Of a stretch of DNA of 52,582 nucleotides, positions 17,666-27,888 are shown piece after piece. The DNA is from Gammaproteobacteria bacterium. GTDB taxonomy: Bacteria; Pseudomonadota; Gammaproteobacteria; Steroidobacterales; Steroidobacteraceae. The translations under genes and the position numbers were made by a program. How positions within the stretch are numbered: position 1 is the first letter of the stretch; each line of letters starts with the position of its first letter. The notes below the pieces were generated by a model. The model made no database searches. It was not told where the DNA came from and saw only the letters and a list, made by a program, of their open reading frames with translations. The stretch is taken from positions 1 through 52,582 of the forward strand of contig CANIOW010000023.1 in assembly GCA_947469285.1 (NCBI GenBank), read 5' to 3'.

Positions 17666-18462
17666 AAACTCGAATCCTCACGGCCATTGTGCTCGTGGTT
17701 TTGCTGCTGGTGGTGCTCTTTGGTATGCCAAAAGGCGCTGCCATTGGTTTCTTTGCAGCATTGGTGCTCGCTGGGGCTTGGGAGTGGTGTGCCTTTGCTG
17801 GCATCGACGAACAGCATTGGCGTCTGAGCTACGTGGTCGTGGTGGCCGGGCTGTGTGCCTGGGCCTGGGACCATACGGGTAAGCGCGATGAAATGACGCT
17901 GGCGATGTCGCTGGTCAGCGTCTGGTGGGTGTTCGCGCTGGTTTGGCTGGCGGCTTTCCCCGGCCGGATCAACCGCGTGATGGCGGCGCTTGCGGGCCTG
18001 CCCGTGCTGGTGCCCGCCTGGGCTGGGCTGGCGCGTATCTACGACAAGGTAGAGCACGGCCCCGAATATGTGCTGTTTGTGCTCATGCTGGTGTGGGCAG
18101 CGGATATTGGGGCCTACTTCGCCGGTCGCACGTGGGGGCGCCATAAGCTGGCGCCTCGCGTCAGCCCGGGCAAGACCTGGGAAGGCGTGGCTGGTGGGGT
18201 GTTGCTCGGCATTGGCATGGCGGCTGTCGGCGCTTGGTGGTTTCATGCACCGACGCTGAACTTCGTGCTTTTGGGCGCGGTGGTGGTCGCGGTGTCGGTG
18301 GTCGGCGATCTTACGGAAAGCCTGTTTAAACGCTTCGCTGGCCTGAAAGACAGCGGTAGTGTGTTGCCAGGCCATGGCGGTATCCTCGACCGCATCGACA
18401 GTCTGACGGCCGCCGTCCCGGTGTTCGCGCTCGGCCTGTGCTTGTTGGGGAAGTGGCCGTGA
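17659..18462 (+). CDS. cdsA: Phosphatidate cytidylyltransferase
   Basis: 267-residue polytopic membrane protein (E. coli 285). It makes CDP-diacylglycerol from CTP and phosphatidic acid, the branch point for all phospholipids. The family signature is present near the C-terminus: [18 protein letters not shown], then [26 protein letters not shown] lies earlier. Several hydrophobic segments fill the first 150 residues. The start is inside uppS by seven bases and the stop overlaps the dxr GTG. Confidence 0.96.
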   Translation: MLKTRILTAIVLVVLLLVVLFGMPKGAAIGFFAALVLAGAWEWCAFAGIDEQHWRLSYVVVVAGLCAWAWDHTGKRDEMTLAMSLVSVWWVFALVWLAAFPGRINRVMAALAGLPVLVPAWAGLARIYDKVEHGPEYVLFVLMLVWAADIGAYFAGRTWGRHKLAPRVSPGKTWEGVAGGVLLGIGMAAVGAWWFHAPTLNFVLLGAVVVAVSVVGDLTESLFKRFAGLKDSGSVLPGHGGILDRIDSLTAAVPVFALGLCLLGKWP

Positions 18463-19745
18463 GCATCGCCGCGGGCGCTACTACCGGCTCCGTTGACGGA
18501 GCGCAGGTCGGTAGGCCTCTCGGGCTCGTCATTTTGGGCAGTACCGGCAGCATCGGTCGTAGCACACTCGACGTGGTGCAGCGCCATCCGGAACGTTTCC
18601 GCGTGGTGGCGCTCACTGCGCACCACGATGATGGGCGTTTGCTCGCACAGTGTCGGGCGGTGCGCCCCGCCGTGGCGGTGCTGGTGGAGGGGGCGGCCGC
18701 GGCGCGTTTGGCAGTGGCGCTCAAAGCAGAAGGCCTGCCCACGGAAGTCCTCAGTGGTGCGGCGGCACTGGCGACGGTAGCCGCGCACCCGGAGGCCACG
18801 GCGGTCATGGCAGCGATCGTGGGGGCGGCTGGGCTGCTGCCAACGCTGGCGGCGGCCCGTGCGGGCAAGCGCGTGCTACTGGCCAATAAAGAAGCGTTGG
18901 TCATGTCCGGCGGCCTACTGATGCAGACGGTGGCCACCCACGGGGCGGTGCTGCTGCCCATCGACAGCGAACACAACGCTATTTTTCAGTGCCTGCCACA
19001 GGACCTCCCCGGTGGCCCGGCAGCAGGCCGCGCGGTACCGGGCGTGCGCCGGCTGGTGCTGACCGCTTCCGGCGGCCCGTTCCTGCGGCGGGACGCGGCG
19101 TCGCTGCACAGCGTGACGCCGGAGGAAGCCTGCGCACACCCTAAATGGAGCATGGGCCGCAAGATTTCGGTCGACTCGGCCACGCTCATGAATAAAGGTC
19201 TCGAGTTGATTGAAGCACAGTGGTTGTTTGGCCTGTCCACGGCGAACATCGACATCGTGGTGCATCCCGAGAGCATTGTTCATTCGCTGGTGGAATACGT
19301 GGATGGGTCGCTGCTGGCGCAGTTGGGGGCGCCGGATATGCGCACTCCCATCGCGCAGGCGCTGGCCTGGCCAGCCCGCATCGAATCTGGCGCGCCACGC
19401 CTCGACTTGCTGACCGTCGCGCAACTGAACTTCGAAGCGCCGGATGTGGTGCGCTTTCCGGCGTTGCGGTTGGCGCGGGCCGCGGCTGCAGCCGGCGGCA
19501 CCGCTGCCGCGGTTCTGAATGCCGCTAACGAGGTGGCCGTGGCCGCCTTTCTGGCCGGAGAATTGAACTTCCCAGGCATCACTGCGGTCATTGAAGAGGT
19601 CATGTCGTTGCTGCCGGTCACACCGGCTGACACGCTTGAGCAGGTGCTCGGTGCCGATGCTGTGGCCCGCCAGGCTGCCGGCAGATTCGTGGAACGCCAT
19701 CGGGTGGCGGTGGCCGGGGCGGCCCGTGGAGCGATTGCATGCTGA
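18459..19745 (+). CDS. dxr: 1-deoxy-D-xylulose 5-phosphate reductoisomerase
   Basis: 428 residues (E. coli 398). First committed step of the MEP isoprenoid pathway: DXP plus NADPH to MEP. The NADPH loop is [15 protein letters not shown], then [13 protein letters not shown], the metal/substrate segment [12 protein letters not shown], and [21 protein letters not shown] chose GTG 18459, overlapping the cdsA TGA (GTGA) with GGGGAAG upstream; a GTG at 18438 would add seven residues inside cdsA. The first 25 residues are a non-conserved leader. It supplies the same pathway as ispD and ispF later in the window and ultimately UppS. Confidence 0.96.
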   Translation: MSIAAGATTGSVDGAQVGRPLGLVILGSTGSIGRSTLDVVQRHPERFRVVALTAHHDDGRLLAQCRAVRPAVAVLVEGAAAARLAVALKAEGLPTEVLSGAAALATVAAHPEATAVMAAIVGAAGLLPTLAAARAGKRVLLANKEALVMSGGLLMQTVATHGAVLLPIDSEHNAIFQCLPQDLPGGPAAGRAVPGVRRLVLTASGGPFLRRDAASLHSVTPEEACAHPKWSMGRKISVDSATLMNKGLELIEAQWLFGLSTANIDIVVHPESIVHSLVEYVDGSLLAQLGAPDMRTPIAQALAWPARIESGAPRLDLLTVAQLNFEAPDVVRFPALRLARAAAAAGGTAAAVLNAANEVAVAAFLAGELNFPGITAVIEEVMSLLPVTPADTLEQVLGADAVARQAAGRFVERHRVAVAGAARGAIAC

Positions 19746-21109
19746 CTTTCCTGCCGGTAACACTGATCGCCTTCCTCGTGGCCATTGGCCTGCTTATTGC
19801 GGTGCATGAATTCGGTCATTTTTGGGTGGCCCGCAAGCTGGGCTTCCGGGTGCTGTGCTTCTCGGTGGGTTTTGGGCGCACCGTGTGGAGCCGCATGGGC
19901 CGCGACGGGACGGAATACAAGATTGGCCTGTTGCCTTTTGGCGGCTATGTGCGCTTGGTCGATGCTCGCGAGGGTGAAGTATCCCCCGCTGACCGCCAGG
20001 CCTCTTTTCAGGGACGCCCGGTGTGGGCACGCATCCTCATGCTGTTGGCCGGACCTGGCGCTAACTTGCTGTTTGCGCTACTGGCGTTTTGGGTGCTGTT
20101 TCAGGCCGGCGTACCGGGCCTGCGTCCGGTGGTGGGCGAGGTGCGAGCGGGCGCCGCGGCGGCGGTCGCTGGCTTGCGTAGCGGCGATGAATTGCTGACG
20201 GTGGACGAGGCTGCGGTGTCTACCCGTGAGGCGGCGCTGCTGGCCATGATTGCTGGCGTGGTGCGTGATGGTGAGTTGACATTGCGCGTGCGGGGTGTGG
20301 GCGGTCATGAACGCTCTTTGTCGCTGGTGGTGCCACCAGCGCAGCGTTTGGGCGTCACCGAGCCGGGTGCCTGGTCGGCGGGTTTAGGGTTCCAGTTCAC
20401 CCGCCCCTTGCTGCCACCGGTGATTGGAACCGTCGTCCCGGGGCAGCCGGCTGAGCGGGCAGGCCTGCATGCTGGCGATGTGCTGGTGCGGGTGGCGGGC
20501 AGGCCCGTGGCCGATTTTGCAGACGTGGTGGCGCAGATAGCTCCGCGGCCTGGTGCTGCGCTGCGCCTGGAGTTTCGCCGCGGCACGGCCGTGCAGAGCG
20601 TAGAGCTCGTGGTGGCGGCGGTGCAGGACGGGGCACGGACGGTGGGGCGCATCGGAATTACCCCGGGCGTGGTTGGGGGCTGGCCCCCCGGCATGGAAAC
20701 GCGTGAGCAGTACGGGCCGCTGGCGGCCATACGCCCAGCCCTGCGTGAAACCTGGGAAAAGTCGGCGCTGACCCTCGAATTCCTCGCCCGCATGTTCACC
20801 GGCAGTGTTTCGGTGAAGAATATCAGTGGCCCAATTAGCATCGCGACTGCAGCCGGCGTGACGGCGCTTGAAGGACCCGGGTACTATCTGCAGTTCTTGG
20901 CGGTCATCAGCCTGAGCCTCGCTGTGCTCAACTTGTTGCCTGTCCCGGTACTTGATGGTGGCCAGGTGGTGTTCCAACTGGCTGAATTCCTGAAGGGGAA
21001 GCCCCTCTCGGAGCGGGTGCAGCAGTTCGGCCAGCAGGCTGGCATGGGGCTGCTCGTGTTGCTGATGGGGCTGGCTTTTTATAATGACATTGCGCGGCAC
21101 TTCGGTTAG
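19739..21109 (+). CDS. rseP: Site-2 intramembrane metalloprotease RseP
   Basis: 456 residues (E. coli 450). It cuts the anti-sigma factor RseA within the membrane to release sigma E and clears signal-peptide remnants. The zinc motif HEFGH is at residues 23-27 in the first membrane helix, the third ligand lies in PVPVLDGGQ near residue 404, and two PDZ domains fill about 115-300 (second with [19 protein letters not shown]). The start lies seven bases inside dxr. It sits directly before bamA, tying the envelope-stress protease to outer-membrane assembly. Confidence 0.96.
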   Translation: MLTFLPVTLIAFLVAIGLLIAVHEFGHFWVARKLGFRVLCFSVGFGRTVWSRMGRDGTEYKIGLLPFGGYVRLVDAREGEVSPADRQASFQGRPVWARILMLLAGPGANLLFALLAFWVLFQAGVPGLRPVVGEVRAGAAAAVAGLRSGDELLTVDEAAVSTREAALLAMIAGVVRDGELTLRVRGVGGHERSLSLVVPPAQRLGVTEPGAWSAGLGFQFTRPLLPPVIGTVVPGQPAERAGLHAGDVLVRVAGRPVADFADVVAQIAPRPGAALRLEFRRGTAVQSVELVVAAVQDGARTVGRIGITPGVVGGWPPGMETREQYGPLAAIRPALRETWEKSALTLEFLARMFTGSVSVKNISGPISIATAAGVTALEGPGYYLQFLAVISLSLAVLNLLPVPVLDGGQVVFQLAEFLKGKPLSERVQQFGQQAGMGLLVLLMGLAFYNDIARHFG

Positions 21110-21130
21110 CTGCGGGAGATTCCGGACATC

Positions 21131-23647
21131 ATGCGACGACTTCCGCTGAACCCCAGCTGCGCGCCATGCGCCCTGCGTCAGGCCGTGGCCTGGGTGCTGC
21201 TCGCCGGTACCGCCACGGCGCTGCCGGGAACCGCTATGGCGGCCGACCTTCCAAGTACTGCCGGTGCGCTGTCGGGTCTGGGCATGGCCCAGGACGCGGT
21301 CATTGGTGATGCGGTGTTCACCGTCAGCGACCTCAAGGTCGAAGGACTGCAGCGCATTGCTGAAGGAACGGTATTTAATTACCTGCCGGTGGCCATTGGC
21401 GATCGGCTCGGCCCCACGCGGGTCGAAGAGGCATTGCGTGCGTTGTATGCCACCGGCTTTTTCAAGAACGTGGAATTGCGTCGTGACGGTAATACCTTGG
21501 TGGTGGTGGTGCAGGAACGGCCCTCCATCGAGAGCTTTACCCTCGATGGCAACAAAGACATCAAGACCGAGGACCTGCAGAAAAGTCTGCGGGGGGTGGG
21601 TCTGGCCACGGGCAAGACGTTCGATCGTTCGGTGCTGGAAGATGTCACCGGTTATCTCACCGACCAGTACTACAGCCGTGGCAAGTACGCGGTGAAAGTG
21701 GACGTCAAGGTGGAAGATGTGCCGGGTAATAAAGTGCGCATCGCTATCAAGATCAAGGAAGGTAAGCGCGCACGTATCCGGCAGATTAACGTGGTGGGTA
21801 ATACCTCGTTCACGGACAAAGAAATCCGCGAAGCGTTTGAACTGAAGACGCCGAACTGGCTAAGTTGGTACAAGCAAGATGATCGCTACTCGAAGGAAAC
21901 CCTGCAAGGGGACCTCGAGAAATTGCGGTCGTTTTACATGGACCGTGGCTATGCCAATTTCCAAGCGGACTCCACGCAGGTGTCCATCGCGCCGGCTAAG
22001 GACGATATTTTTATTACCATGAACGTCACCGAAGGTGATGTTTACAAGATATCGGAAGTGAAGATTGCGGGTAACTTGCCAGTGGCCGAGGCCGAGCTGC
22101 GCAATTTCCTCCTGATGAGCCCGGGGCAGACTTTCAACCGCAAGTTGATGACGCAGTCTCAGGAGTTGATCAACCTGCGACTCGGGGCCGACGGCTACGC
22201 GTTCGCAAAAATCGAGCCGGTGCCGACCACTGACCCGGAAAAGAAAACCGTGTCGATCACGTTCTTTGTGGACGCAGGTAACCGCGTCTATGTGCGGCAT
22301 GTGAACTTCGAGGGAACTGAGAGCATCAACGACGTGGTGCTGCGCCGCGAGATGCGTCAGTTCGAAGGGGCATGGCTGTCGAATTCGGCGGTGGAACGTT
22401 CTAAGGAACGCTTGCAGCGCCTGCCTTATGTGGAGAAGGTAGAGTTCGAGAACAAGCCCGTACAAGGTACGGCCGATCTGGTTGACGTGAGCTTTAAAGT
22501 GAAGGAAGGGTTACCTGGCCAGTTCGGTGGCGGCCTGGGCTACTCTGCCTCGCAGAGCATCATGCTCAACGGCAACTTTACGCACTCCAATTTCATGGGT
22601 ACGGGCCAGCGCGTGCAGGCGGAAATTAACGCCGGCAAATATTCCAAGGTCTACAGCTTCTCGCATACCGACCCGTTTATTAATATCGACGGTATCGCCC
22701 GCACCGTTTCACTGGTGTATCGCGACATCACCCAGTTTGTCTCGGCGGCCTCGGACTTCTCCACCAAGACCGCTACCGCGGCACTGGAATACGGCTACCC
22801 GATCAGCGAATACCAGTCCATTCGCTTCGGTCTGGCTTTGCAGCGTTCGGAGCTGCTCACCAGCACCAACGGCAGTGCAAAGCAGGCGGTGGATTGGGTG
22901 CGCGAGAACGGCAAGGCCTACCAGCGCATCGAGAATCTGGGTAACGGCTTGGGCTCTGTCAGCTTTTATGGCAGCCAGTTCACCACTTACGAATTGGTGG
23001 CGGGTTGGGCCTATGACACCCGTAACCGGTCGATCTTTGCCGACCGCGGCATGCGCAGCGCGCTGCAGCTCAGCTATGCCATGCCTGGCAGTGAAGTGCA
23101 GTACGCCACCGTCAGTTACGACTTCCTGAAGTTTGTGCCCTTGTTCGGTAAGTTCGCTTTGGCGCTGACGGCTGAAGTCGGCTACGGTCAGGCACTGGGC
23201 GGCACTACGGCGCTGCCACCCTATAAGAACTTCTTTGGTGGTGGCCCAGACAGTATTCGTGGTTACCGCGAAAGCCGTCTCGGCCCGAAAGACACCTTCG
23301 GTAACCCCTATGGCGGCAACTTAAAGGTGATCACTCGCGCGGAGCTGCTGCTGCCGACCCCGGACAAGTGGAAGAGCAGTGTGCGTGTCAGCCTGTTCTA
23401 CGACATGGGTAACGTGTTTTCTACCGGTGGCGTCAAGTTCATTGGTCGCGATGGCGTTACCCCAGTCGACTATGGGTTCAGCTATGGTAAATTGCGTCAG
23501 TCGGCGGGGCTCGCTGCGCAGTGGCTAGCACCTCTCGGTATTTTCCGTTTCAGCCTGGCCATGCCGCTCAACCCCGAAAAGGGCACGAGCGTCATCTTCC
23601 CGGACGAGAAGGAAACGTTCCAGTTCTCCATTGGTAATGCGTTCTGA
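21131..23647 (+). CDS. bamA: Outer membrane protein assembly factor BamA
   Basis: 838 residues (E. coli 810). Core of the BAM complex that folds beta-barrels into the outer membrane. It has a signal peptide ending near AMA (residue 37), five POTRA repeats from about 55 to 470 (first begins FTVSDLKVEGLQRI), then the Omp85 barrel. The barrel carries the conserved loop-6 motif as SIRGYRESRLGP, an IRGY variant of VRGF, and ends in SIGNAF with the terminal Phe required of barrel proteins. It is followed by the chaperone gene skp. Confidence 0.97.
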   Translation: MRRLPLNPSCAPCALRQAVAWVLLAGTATALPGTAMAADLPSTAGALSGLGMAQDAVIGDAVFTVSDLKVEGLQRIAEGTVFNYLPVAIGDRLGPTRVEEALRALYATGFFKNVELRRDGNTLVVVVQERPSIESFTLDGNKDIKTEDLQKSLRGVGLATGKTFDRSVLEDVTGYLTDQYYSRGKYAVKVDVKVEDVPGNKVRIAIKIKEGKRARIRQINVVGNTSFTDKEIREAFELKTPNWLSWYKQDDRYSKETLQGDLEKLRSFYMDRGYANFQADSTQVSIAPAKDDIFITMNVTEGDVYKISEVKIAGNLPVAEAELRNFLLMSPGQTFNRKLMTQSQELINLRLGADGYAFAKIEPVPTTDPEKKTVSITFFVDAGNRVYVRHVNFEGTESINDVVLRREMRQFEGAWLSNSAVERSKERLQRLPYVEKVEFENKPVQGTADLVDVSFKVKEGLPGQFGGGLGYSASQSIMLNGNFTHSNFMGTGQRVQAEINAGKYSKVYSFSHTDPFINIDGIARTVSLVYRDITQFVSAASDFSTKTATAALEYGYPISEYQSIRFGLALQRSELLTSTNGSAKQAVDWVRENGKAYQRIENLGNGLGSVSFYGSQFTTYELVAGWAYDTRNRSIFADRGMRSALQLSYAMPGSEVQYATVSYDFLKFVPLFGKFALALTAEVGYGQALGGTTALPPYKNFFGGGPDSIRGYRESRLGPKDTFGNPYGGNLKVITRAELLLPTPDKWKSSVRVSLFYDMGNVFSTGGVKFIGRDGVTPVDYGFSYGKLRQSAGLAAQWLAPLGIFRFSLAMPLNPEKGTSVIFPDEKETFQFSIGNAF

Positions 23648-23712
23648 CCCGTAGGTAGCACAGCATCAGCGCTGAGTTCCACGTTTTCATTTCTCCAACA
23701 ACGGAATCTCCC

Positions 23713-24288
23713 ATGACCCGTGCCAAGTTTTCCTTAGCAACTTCTTTTGCAGCTGTGCTGGCCGTGTCCACTCTGGCGGCGGCTACGCCGGCGTTGGCGG
23801 TGGACCTTAAAATCGGCGTCGTAGATCCGGCGCGTTTGGTTCAGGAATCGCCGCAGGCCAAGACCGCCATTGCCGCACTTGAGGCCGAGTTCGGTCCGAA
23901 GCAGCGGCAGCTGGAGCAGGCAGCAAAGGACCTCAAGGCCCGTCAGGAAAAGGCGCGCACACAGGGCGCGACCATGAGCGAGGCCGAGAAGAACAAGACG
24001 GAGCGCGAACTGCGTGATGCAGAGCGTGAACTCACCCGTCGCGCCAATGAGTTCCAGGAGGACGTCAACGTCCGTCGTAATGAGGAACTGTCCCGTGTGC
24101 AACGCGTGGTGCTGCAGGAAGTGCAGACTTACGCCAAGGCCAGTGGCTTTGACCTCGTGCTCGCGGATGGCGTGCTGTTCGCCACGCCGTCGCTGGATAT
24201 CACCGGTCCAGTGCTGCAGAACCTGCAGTCCAAGCCGGCCACGGCGCCGGCTGCAGCGCCGAAGCCAGCGGCAGCGCCGGCACACTGA
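23713..24288 (+). CDS. skp: Periplasmic chaperone Skp/OmpH family
   Basis: 191 residues (E. coli 161). Signal peptide cleaved probably after ALA (residue 29); the mature protein begins VDLKIGVVDPARLVQESPQAK, followed by a long charged helical arm (KAAIAA... through RRANEFQEDV, coiled-coil-like) and a short return strand (DLVLADGVLFATPSLDIT). Skp trimers hold unfolded outer-membrane proteins for BamA. An Ala/Pro-rich C-terminal tail of about 20 residues is extra relative to E. coli. Confidence 0.93.
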   Translation: MTRAKFSLATSFAAVLAVSTLAAATPALAVDLKIGVVDPARLVQESPQAKTAIAALEAEFGPKQRQLEQAAKDLKARQEKARTQGATMSEAEKNKTERELRDAERELTRRANEFQEDVNVRRNEELSRVQRVVLQEVQTYAKASGFDLVLADGVLFATPSLDITGPVLQNLQSKPATAPAAAPKPAAAPAH

Positions 24289-24323
24289 AGGCCCGCGGCC
24301 ACGGTTCGCAGCACCCGCGCCCG

Positions 24324-25394
24324 TTGGCGTCTGCACCCGTGGCTACTCTCGGCGAACTAGCAGTCCGTTTCGGTCTCGAGTTGCGGGGCGACCCCGCACT
24401 CGAGGTCGAGGCCGTCGCTACCCTACAAGACGCCCGCCCTGGCACCTTGTCCTTTCTCGCCAATCCCAAATACCGTCGCTATCTGGCCGGTACTGCGGCC
24501 ACCGTGGTCGTGGTGGACGCGCGTTCCGCACCGGCCGCTCCTGGTGCGACTCTTGTCGCGGCCAATCCCTATGCCGCGTATGCGCGCATTGCGCAGGTGT
24601 TGCACCCGGTGGCCAGTGCCGTTCCCGGGTGCCATGCGACGGCCGTCATCGACCCGACTGCTCGGATAGCGGCCACCGCCCACGTGGCGCCGCTGGCCTA
24701 TGTGGGCCCCGGTGTACACGTGGGCGAACGCGCCTTCATTGGTCCGGGATGCGTTATTGGCGCGGACTGCGTGCTCGGCGAGGACACGCGACTGGTGGCA
24801 CGCGTGACGCTGGGTGAACGGGTCAGGCTCGGTCGGCGGGTGATTTTGCATCCTGGCGTGGTGGTTGGCGGCGATGGTTTCGGCCTCGCGCCGGACACTG
24901 ATGGCTGGGTGAAGGTGCCGCAGGTGGGTGGGGTAGTCATCGGCGACGACTGTGAGGTTGGCGCTAACACCACGATCGATCGGGGCGCCATTGGCGATAC
25001 CGTGCTCGAGGAGGACGTGCGCCTCGATAACCAGATTCAGGTCGGCCACAACGTACGCATTGGCGCCCATACCGCCATTGCTGCCTGTACCGGTATTTCT
25101 GGTTCCACCACCATCGGCAAGCGCTGCATTATTGGCGGCATGGTCGGCTTCGTCGGGCATATCAGCGTTGCCGATGGGAGCATCATCACGGGTCTGACGC
25201 TGGTCAGTCATTCGGTGCGTGAGAGGGGGGTATACTCCTCCGGCGTGCCCATGGAAGAGGCCTCCAAGTGGCGTCGTACCGTGGCGCACCTGAAGCGCCT
25301 AGATAAATTGGTGGCACGCGTCAAAAACCTGGAAGGTGGCTCGGCCGCCGCTCCTGACCCGGACGCAGACAGCACGCCTGACCCAGTAGCGTGA
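24324..25394 (+). CDS. lpxD: UDP-3-O-(3-hydroxyacyl)glucosamine N-acyltransferase
   Basis: 356 residues (E. coli 341). Third step of lipid A synthesis, adding the N-linked hydroxyacyl chain. It has an N-terminal uridine-binding domain (LSFLANPKYRRYL), then hexapeptide repeats of a left-handed beta-helix with the catalytic His in IQVGHNVRIG and the conserved NTTIDRGAIGDT. The start is uncertain: TTG 24324 and GTG 24339 are both possible and neither has a clear Shine-Dalgarno. Within 36 bases of skp, so probably co-transcribed. Confidence 0.95.
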   Translation: MASAPVATLGELAVRFGLELRGDPALEVEAVATLQDARPGTLSFLANPKYRRYLAGTAATVVVVDARSAPAAPGATLVAANPYAAYARIAQVLHPVASAVPGCHATAVIDPTARIAATAHVAPLAYVGPGVHVGERAFIGPGCVIGADCVLGEDTRLVARVTLGERVRLGRRVILHPGVVVGGDGFGLAPDTDGWVKVPQVGGVVIGDDCEVGANTTIDRGAIGDTVLEEDVRLDNQIQVGHNVRIGAHTAIAACTGISGSTTIGKRCIIGGMVGFVGHISVADGSIITGLTLVSHSVRERGVYSSGVPMEEASKWRRTVAHLKRLDKLVARVKNLEGGSAAAPDPDADSTPDPVA

Positions 25395-25404
25395 ACGAGG
25401 AAGC

Positions 25405-25929
25405 ATGAGCGCAGAGCCCTACATGGATATTGATGCAGTGCGTAAGCAGCTGCCACACCGTTACCCGTTCCTGATGGTGGACCGGGTGCTGACCTGCGAG
25501 CCTGGAAAAACCATCCGTGCGCTCAAGAACGTCACCGTTAACGAGCCATTTTTTTCCGGGCATTTTCCGCACCGTCCGGTCATGCCCGGGGTCATGATCC
25601 TCGAAGCGCTGGCCCAGACCTGTGGCATCTTGGCCTTTCGCACGGTCAATATCGTGCCGGACGAAGACAGTAAGTTTTATTTCGTCGGCATAGACGATGC
25701 GCGCTTTCGACGTCCCGTGATGCCAGGCGACCAGATTATTCTGGAGGCCACGCTGCTGCGGGCTATTCGGGGAATCTGGAAGTTTGCGACCAAGGCCACG
25801 GTAGACGGCTTTGAAGTCTGCAGTGCCACGATGATGGTGGCTCCGGAGACGGGGTCTAGCGCTCGCCAGGCGAAACCGCCCCAGCCGGACGCCGGCAATG
25901 TGGAGGCGGACGCAGGGGACGCCGCATGA
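25405..25929 (+). CDS. fabZ: 3-hydroxyacyl-[acyl-carrier-protein] dehydratase FabZ
   Basis: 174 residues (E. coli 151), hot-dog fold. It dehydrates beta-hydroxyacyl-ACP in fatty-acid elongation and competes with LpxA/LpxD for hydroxyacyl-ACP. The catalytic His53 (SGHFPHRPVMPG) and Glu67 (MILEALAQ) are in place, and LPHRYPFLMVDR is the family N-terminus. The last 25 or so residues (Ala/Pro/Asp-rich) are an extension without a match in the family. GAGGAAG precedes the ATG. The stop overlaps the lpxA start (ATGA). Confidence 0.96.
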   Translation: MSAEPYMDIDAVRKQLPHRYPFLMVDRVLTCEPGKTIRALKNVTVNEPFFSGHFPHRPVMPGVMILEALAQTCGILAFRTVNIVPDEDSKFYFVGIDDARFRRPVMPGDQIILEATLLRAIRGIWKFATKATVDGFEVCSATMMVAPETGSSARQAKPPQPDAGNVEADAGDAA

Positions 25930-26696
25930 TCGATCCGCGCGCGGCGATTTCTCCAAAAGCCCATCTCGACACGGGCGTGACGGTGGGTGCATTTGCCGTG
26001 ATTGGCGACGATGTCGTCATCGGAGCCGGTACCATTATCGCGCCGCACGCCATGGTCAATGGCCCGACCGTTCTCGGTCGGGACAATCATGTGTTTCAGT
26101 TCGCCTCGATTGGCGATGCACCACAGGACAAAAAATACCAAGGCGAGCCGACACAGTTGGTGGTTGGCGACCGCAATGTGTTCCGCGAGAGTTGCACAGT
26201 GAACCGCGGTACGGCGCTGGGGCACGGCATAACCCGGGTCGGCAGCGACAACCTGTTTATGGCCTATTCGCATGTCGGCCACGACTGTGTGGTGGGAGAT
26301 CGCTGCGTACTTTCTAACTGCACGGCACTGGCCGGGCATGTAGAGCTGGATGACTGGGTCATCCTCTCGGGCTATGCGGCGGTACACCAGTTTTGCAAGG
26401 TAGGCGCTCACGCCTTTCTGGCGAACAATGCCGCGGCCACGCGCGACGTGCCGCCGTATGTGATGGTGGCAGGTTCGCCTGCAGCGCCGGTAACCATCAA
26501 CGCCGAAGGATTGAAGCGCCGTGGGTTTTCTCCCGAGCAGGTCAGCAATATCAAACAGGCCTACCGGATCCTGTACCGTCAGGGGCTAAAGTTCGCCGAA
26601 GCAGAGGCGGAGCTGCAGCGTTTGGCGGTGACGCAACCAGAGCTCGCGTTGCTACTCGAGTTTTTCCCGCGCATTACGCGCTCGCTCATCCGCTGA
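25926..26696 (+). CDS. lpxA: UDP-N-acetylglucosamine O-acyltransferase LpxA
   Basis: 256 residues (E. coli 262). First step of lipid A synthesis: transfer of a 3-hydroxyacyl chain from ACP to UDP-GlcNAc. Hexapeptide-repeat beta-helix (MIDPRAAISPKAHLDTGVTV onward) with catalytic His119 in SHVGHDCVVGDRC, and a helical C-terminal region beginning KRRGFSPEQV. It follows fabZ, with which it shares substrate, and precedes lpxB. Confidence 0.96.
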   Translation: MIDPRAAISPKAHLDTGVTVGAFAVIGDDVVIGAGTIIAPHAMVNGPTVLGRDNHVFQFASIGDAPQDKKYQGEPTQLVVGDRNVFRESCTVNRGTALGHGITRVGSDNLFMAYSHVGHDCVVGDRCVLSNCTALAGHVELDDWVILSGYAAVHQFCKVGAHAFLANNAAATRDVPPYVMVAGSPAAPVTINAEGLKRRGFSPEQVSNIKQAYRILYRQGLKFAEAEAELQRLAVTQPELALLLEFFPRITRSLIR

Positions 26697-26706
26697 AGGC
26701 GCGCCA

Positions 26707-27888
26707 ATGGCCGGTTTGCGTATCGGCATCGTCGCTGGCGAACAGTCCGGGGATAACCTCGGCGCTGCGTTGATGCGCGAAATTCTCGCACGTGCTCCCG
26801 ATACGCTCTTCACGGGAATTGCCGGCCCCAACATGCGCGCAGAGGGCTGTCGGGTCCTTGCAGAAGCCGAAGAGTTGGCCGTCATGGGCTTGTTTGAGGT
26901 GTTACGGCATCTGCCGGCTTTGCTGCGGCTGCGCCGGCGGGTGGTGAAAACATTCCTCGCGGAACCGCCAGATGTTTTTGTCGGTATCGATGCGCCGGAG
27001 TTCAATCTCAACGTCGCACCACGATTGCATGCCGCCGGGATTGCGACGGTGCAGTATGTCAGTCCACAAGTCTGGGCTTGGCGGCAGGGGCGCGTCGCGT
27101 CGATGGCCGCAGCGCTAGATGAAGTGCTGTGCCTGCTGCCGTTCGAGGCACCGTTTTATGCCGGTCATGGTCTCCAAGCGACGTTTGTGGGACATCCGCT
27201 GGCCGAGCAGTGTCCGTTGCTGCCTGACCGGATGGCGGCGCGGGTGGCGCTGGGGTTACCACCCGTGGGCCCTATCGTAGCGGTACTGCCGGGCAGTCGG
27301 CGCAGCGAGGTGGAGCGGCTGGCGCCGGAGTTTGCTGCCGCTTGTCGCTGGTTACGTACCCGCCTGCCGGGAGTGCAGTTTGTGGCGCCGATGGCCAATG
27401 CTGCGGCGCGGGGTTTGTTTGAGTCTGCCTGGGCGGTGGCTGACGGTGGGCCGGTGCGGGTGCTGGACGGTGAGGCACGGACGGCGATGACGGCGGCTGA
27501 TGTGGTGTTGGTGGCGTCGGGGACGGCTACGCTTGAAGCCACGCTATGCAAGCGCCCCATGGTGGTGGCGTACCGGCTGGCAACACCGACCGCAGCAGCG
27601 TTCCGGTGGTTCGGTCTGATGAAAGCGCCGTACTTTTCCCAACCCAATTTGTTGGCGGGCGAAGCGGTGGTACCGGAGTTTTTCCAAGAGGCAGCCAATG
27701 GGCCGGCGCTCGGTCAAGCGCTGCTCGACTGGTTCGACAATCCCTCGCGCGTGGCGCTGCTGGAGCAACGGTTCATGGCCTTGCACCAGCAGTTGCGTCA
27801 GGGCGCCAGCGCGCGGGCCGCTGCGGCGGTGCTGCGCTTGGCGCAGGCCGCTGTTGCTAAAGCGGCAGTGAGTGGGCGCGGCTCGTGA
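26707..27888 (+). CDS. lpxB: Lipid-A-disaccharide synthase
   Basis: 393 residues (E. coli 382), GT19 glycosyltransferase. It joins UDP-diacylglucosamine and lipid X into the lipid A disaccharide at the inner membrane. Family landmarks are IVAGEQSGDNLGAALM at the N-terminus, FVGIDAPEFNLNV, YVSPQVWAWRQGR, VLPGSRRSEVERL, and the donor-site SGTATLEATL. The stop overlaps the rnhB GTG (GTGA). The Ala-rich C-terminus has no obvious function. Confidence 0.96.
   Translation: MAGLRIGIVAGEQSGDNLGAALMREILARAPDTLFTGIAGPNMRAEGCRVLAEAEELAVMGLFEVLRHLPALLRLRRRVVKTFLAEPPDVFVGIDAPEFNLNVAPRLHAAGIATVQYVSPQVWAWRQGRVASMAAALDEVLCLLPFEAPFYAGHGLQATFVGHPLAEQCPLLPDRMAARVALGLPPVGPIVAVLPGSRRSEVERLAPEFAAACRWLRTRLPGVQFVAPMANAAARGLFESAWAVADGGPVRVLDGEARTAMTAADVVLVASGTATLEATLCKRPMVVAYRLATPTAAAFRWFGLMKAPYFSQPNLLAGEAVVPEFFQEAANGPALGQALLDWFDNPSRVALLEQRFMALHQQLRQGASARAAAAVLRLAQAAVAKAAVSGRGS

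Noticed and set aside
17599-18375. 258-residue antisense frame opposite cdsA, rich in His/Gln
   Set aside because: Composition is the mirror of a GC-rich membrane-protein gene; no start signal and no family features.
23605-23650. Sigma-E-type promoter before skp
   Set aside because: A GGAAAC and a TCTGA are present but the spacing of about 25 bases is far from the expected 16-17.
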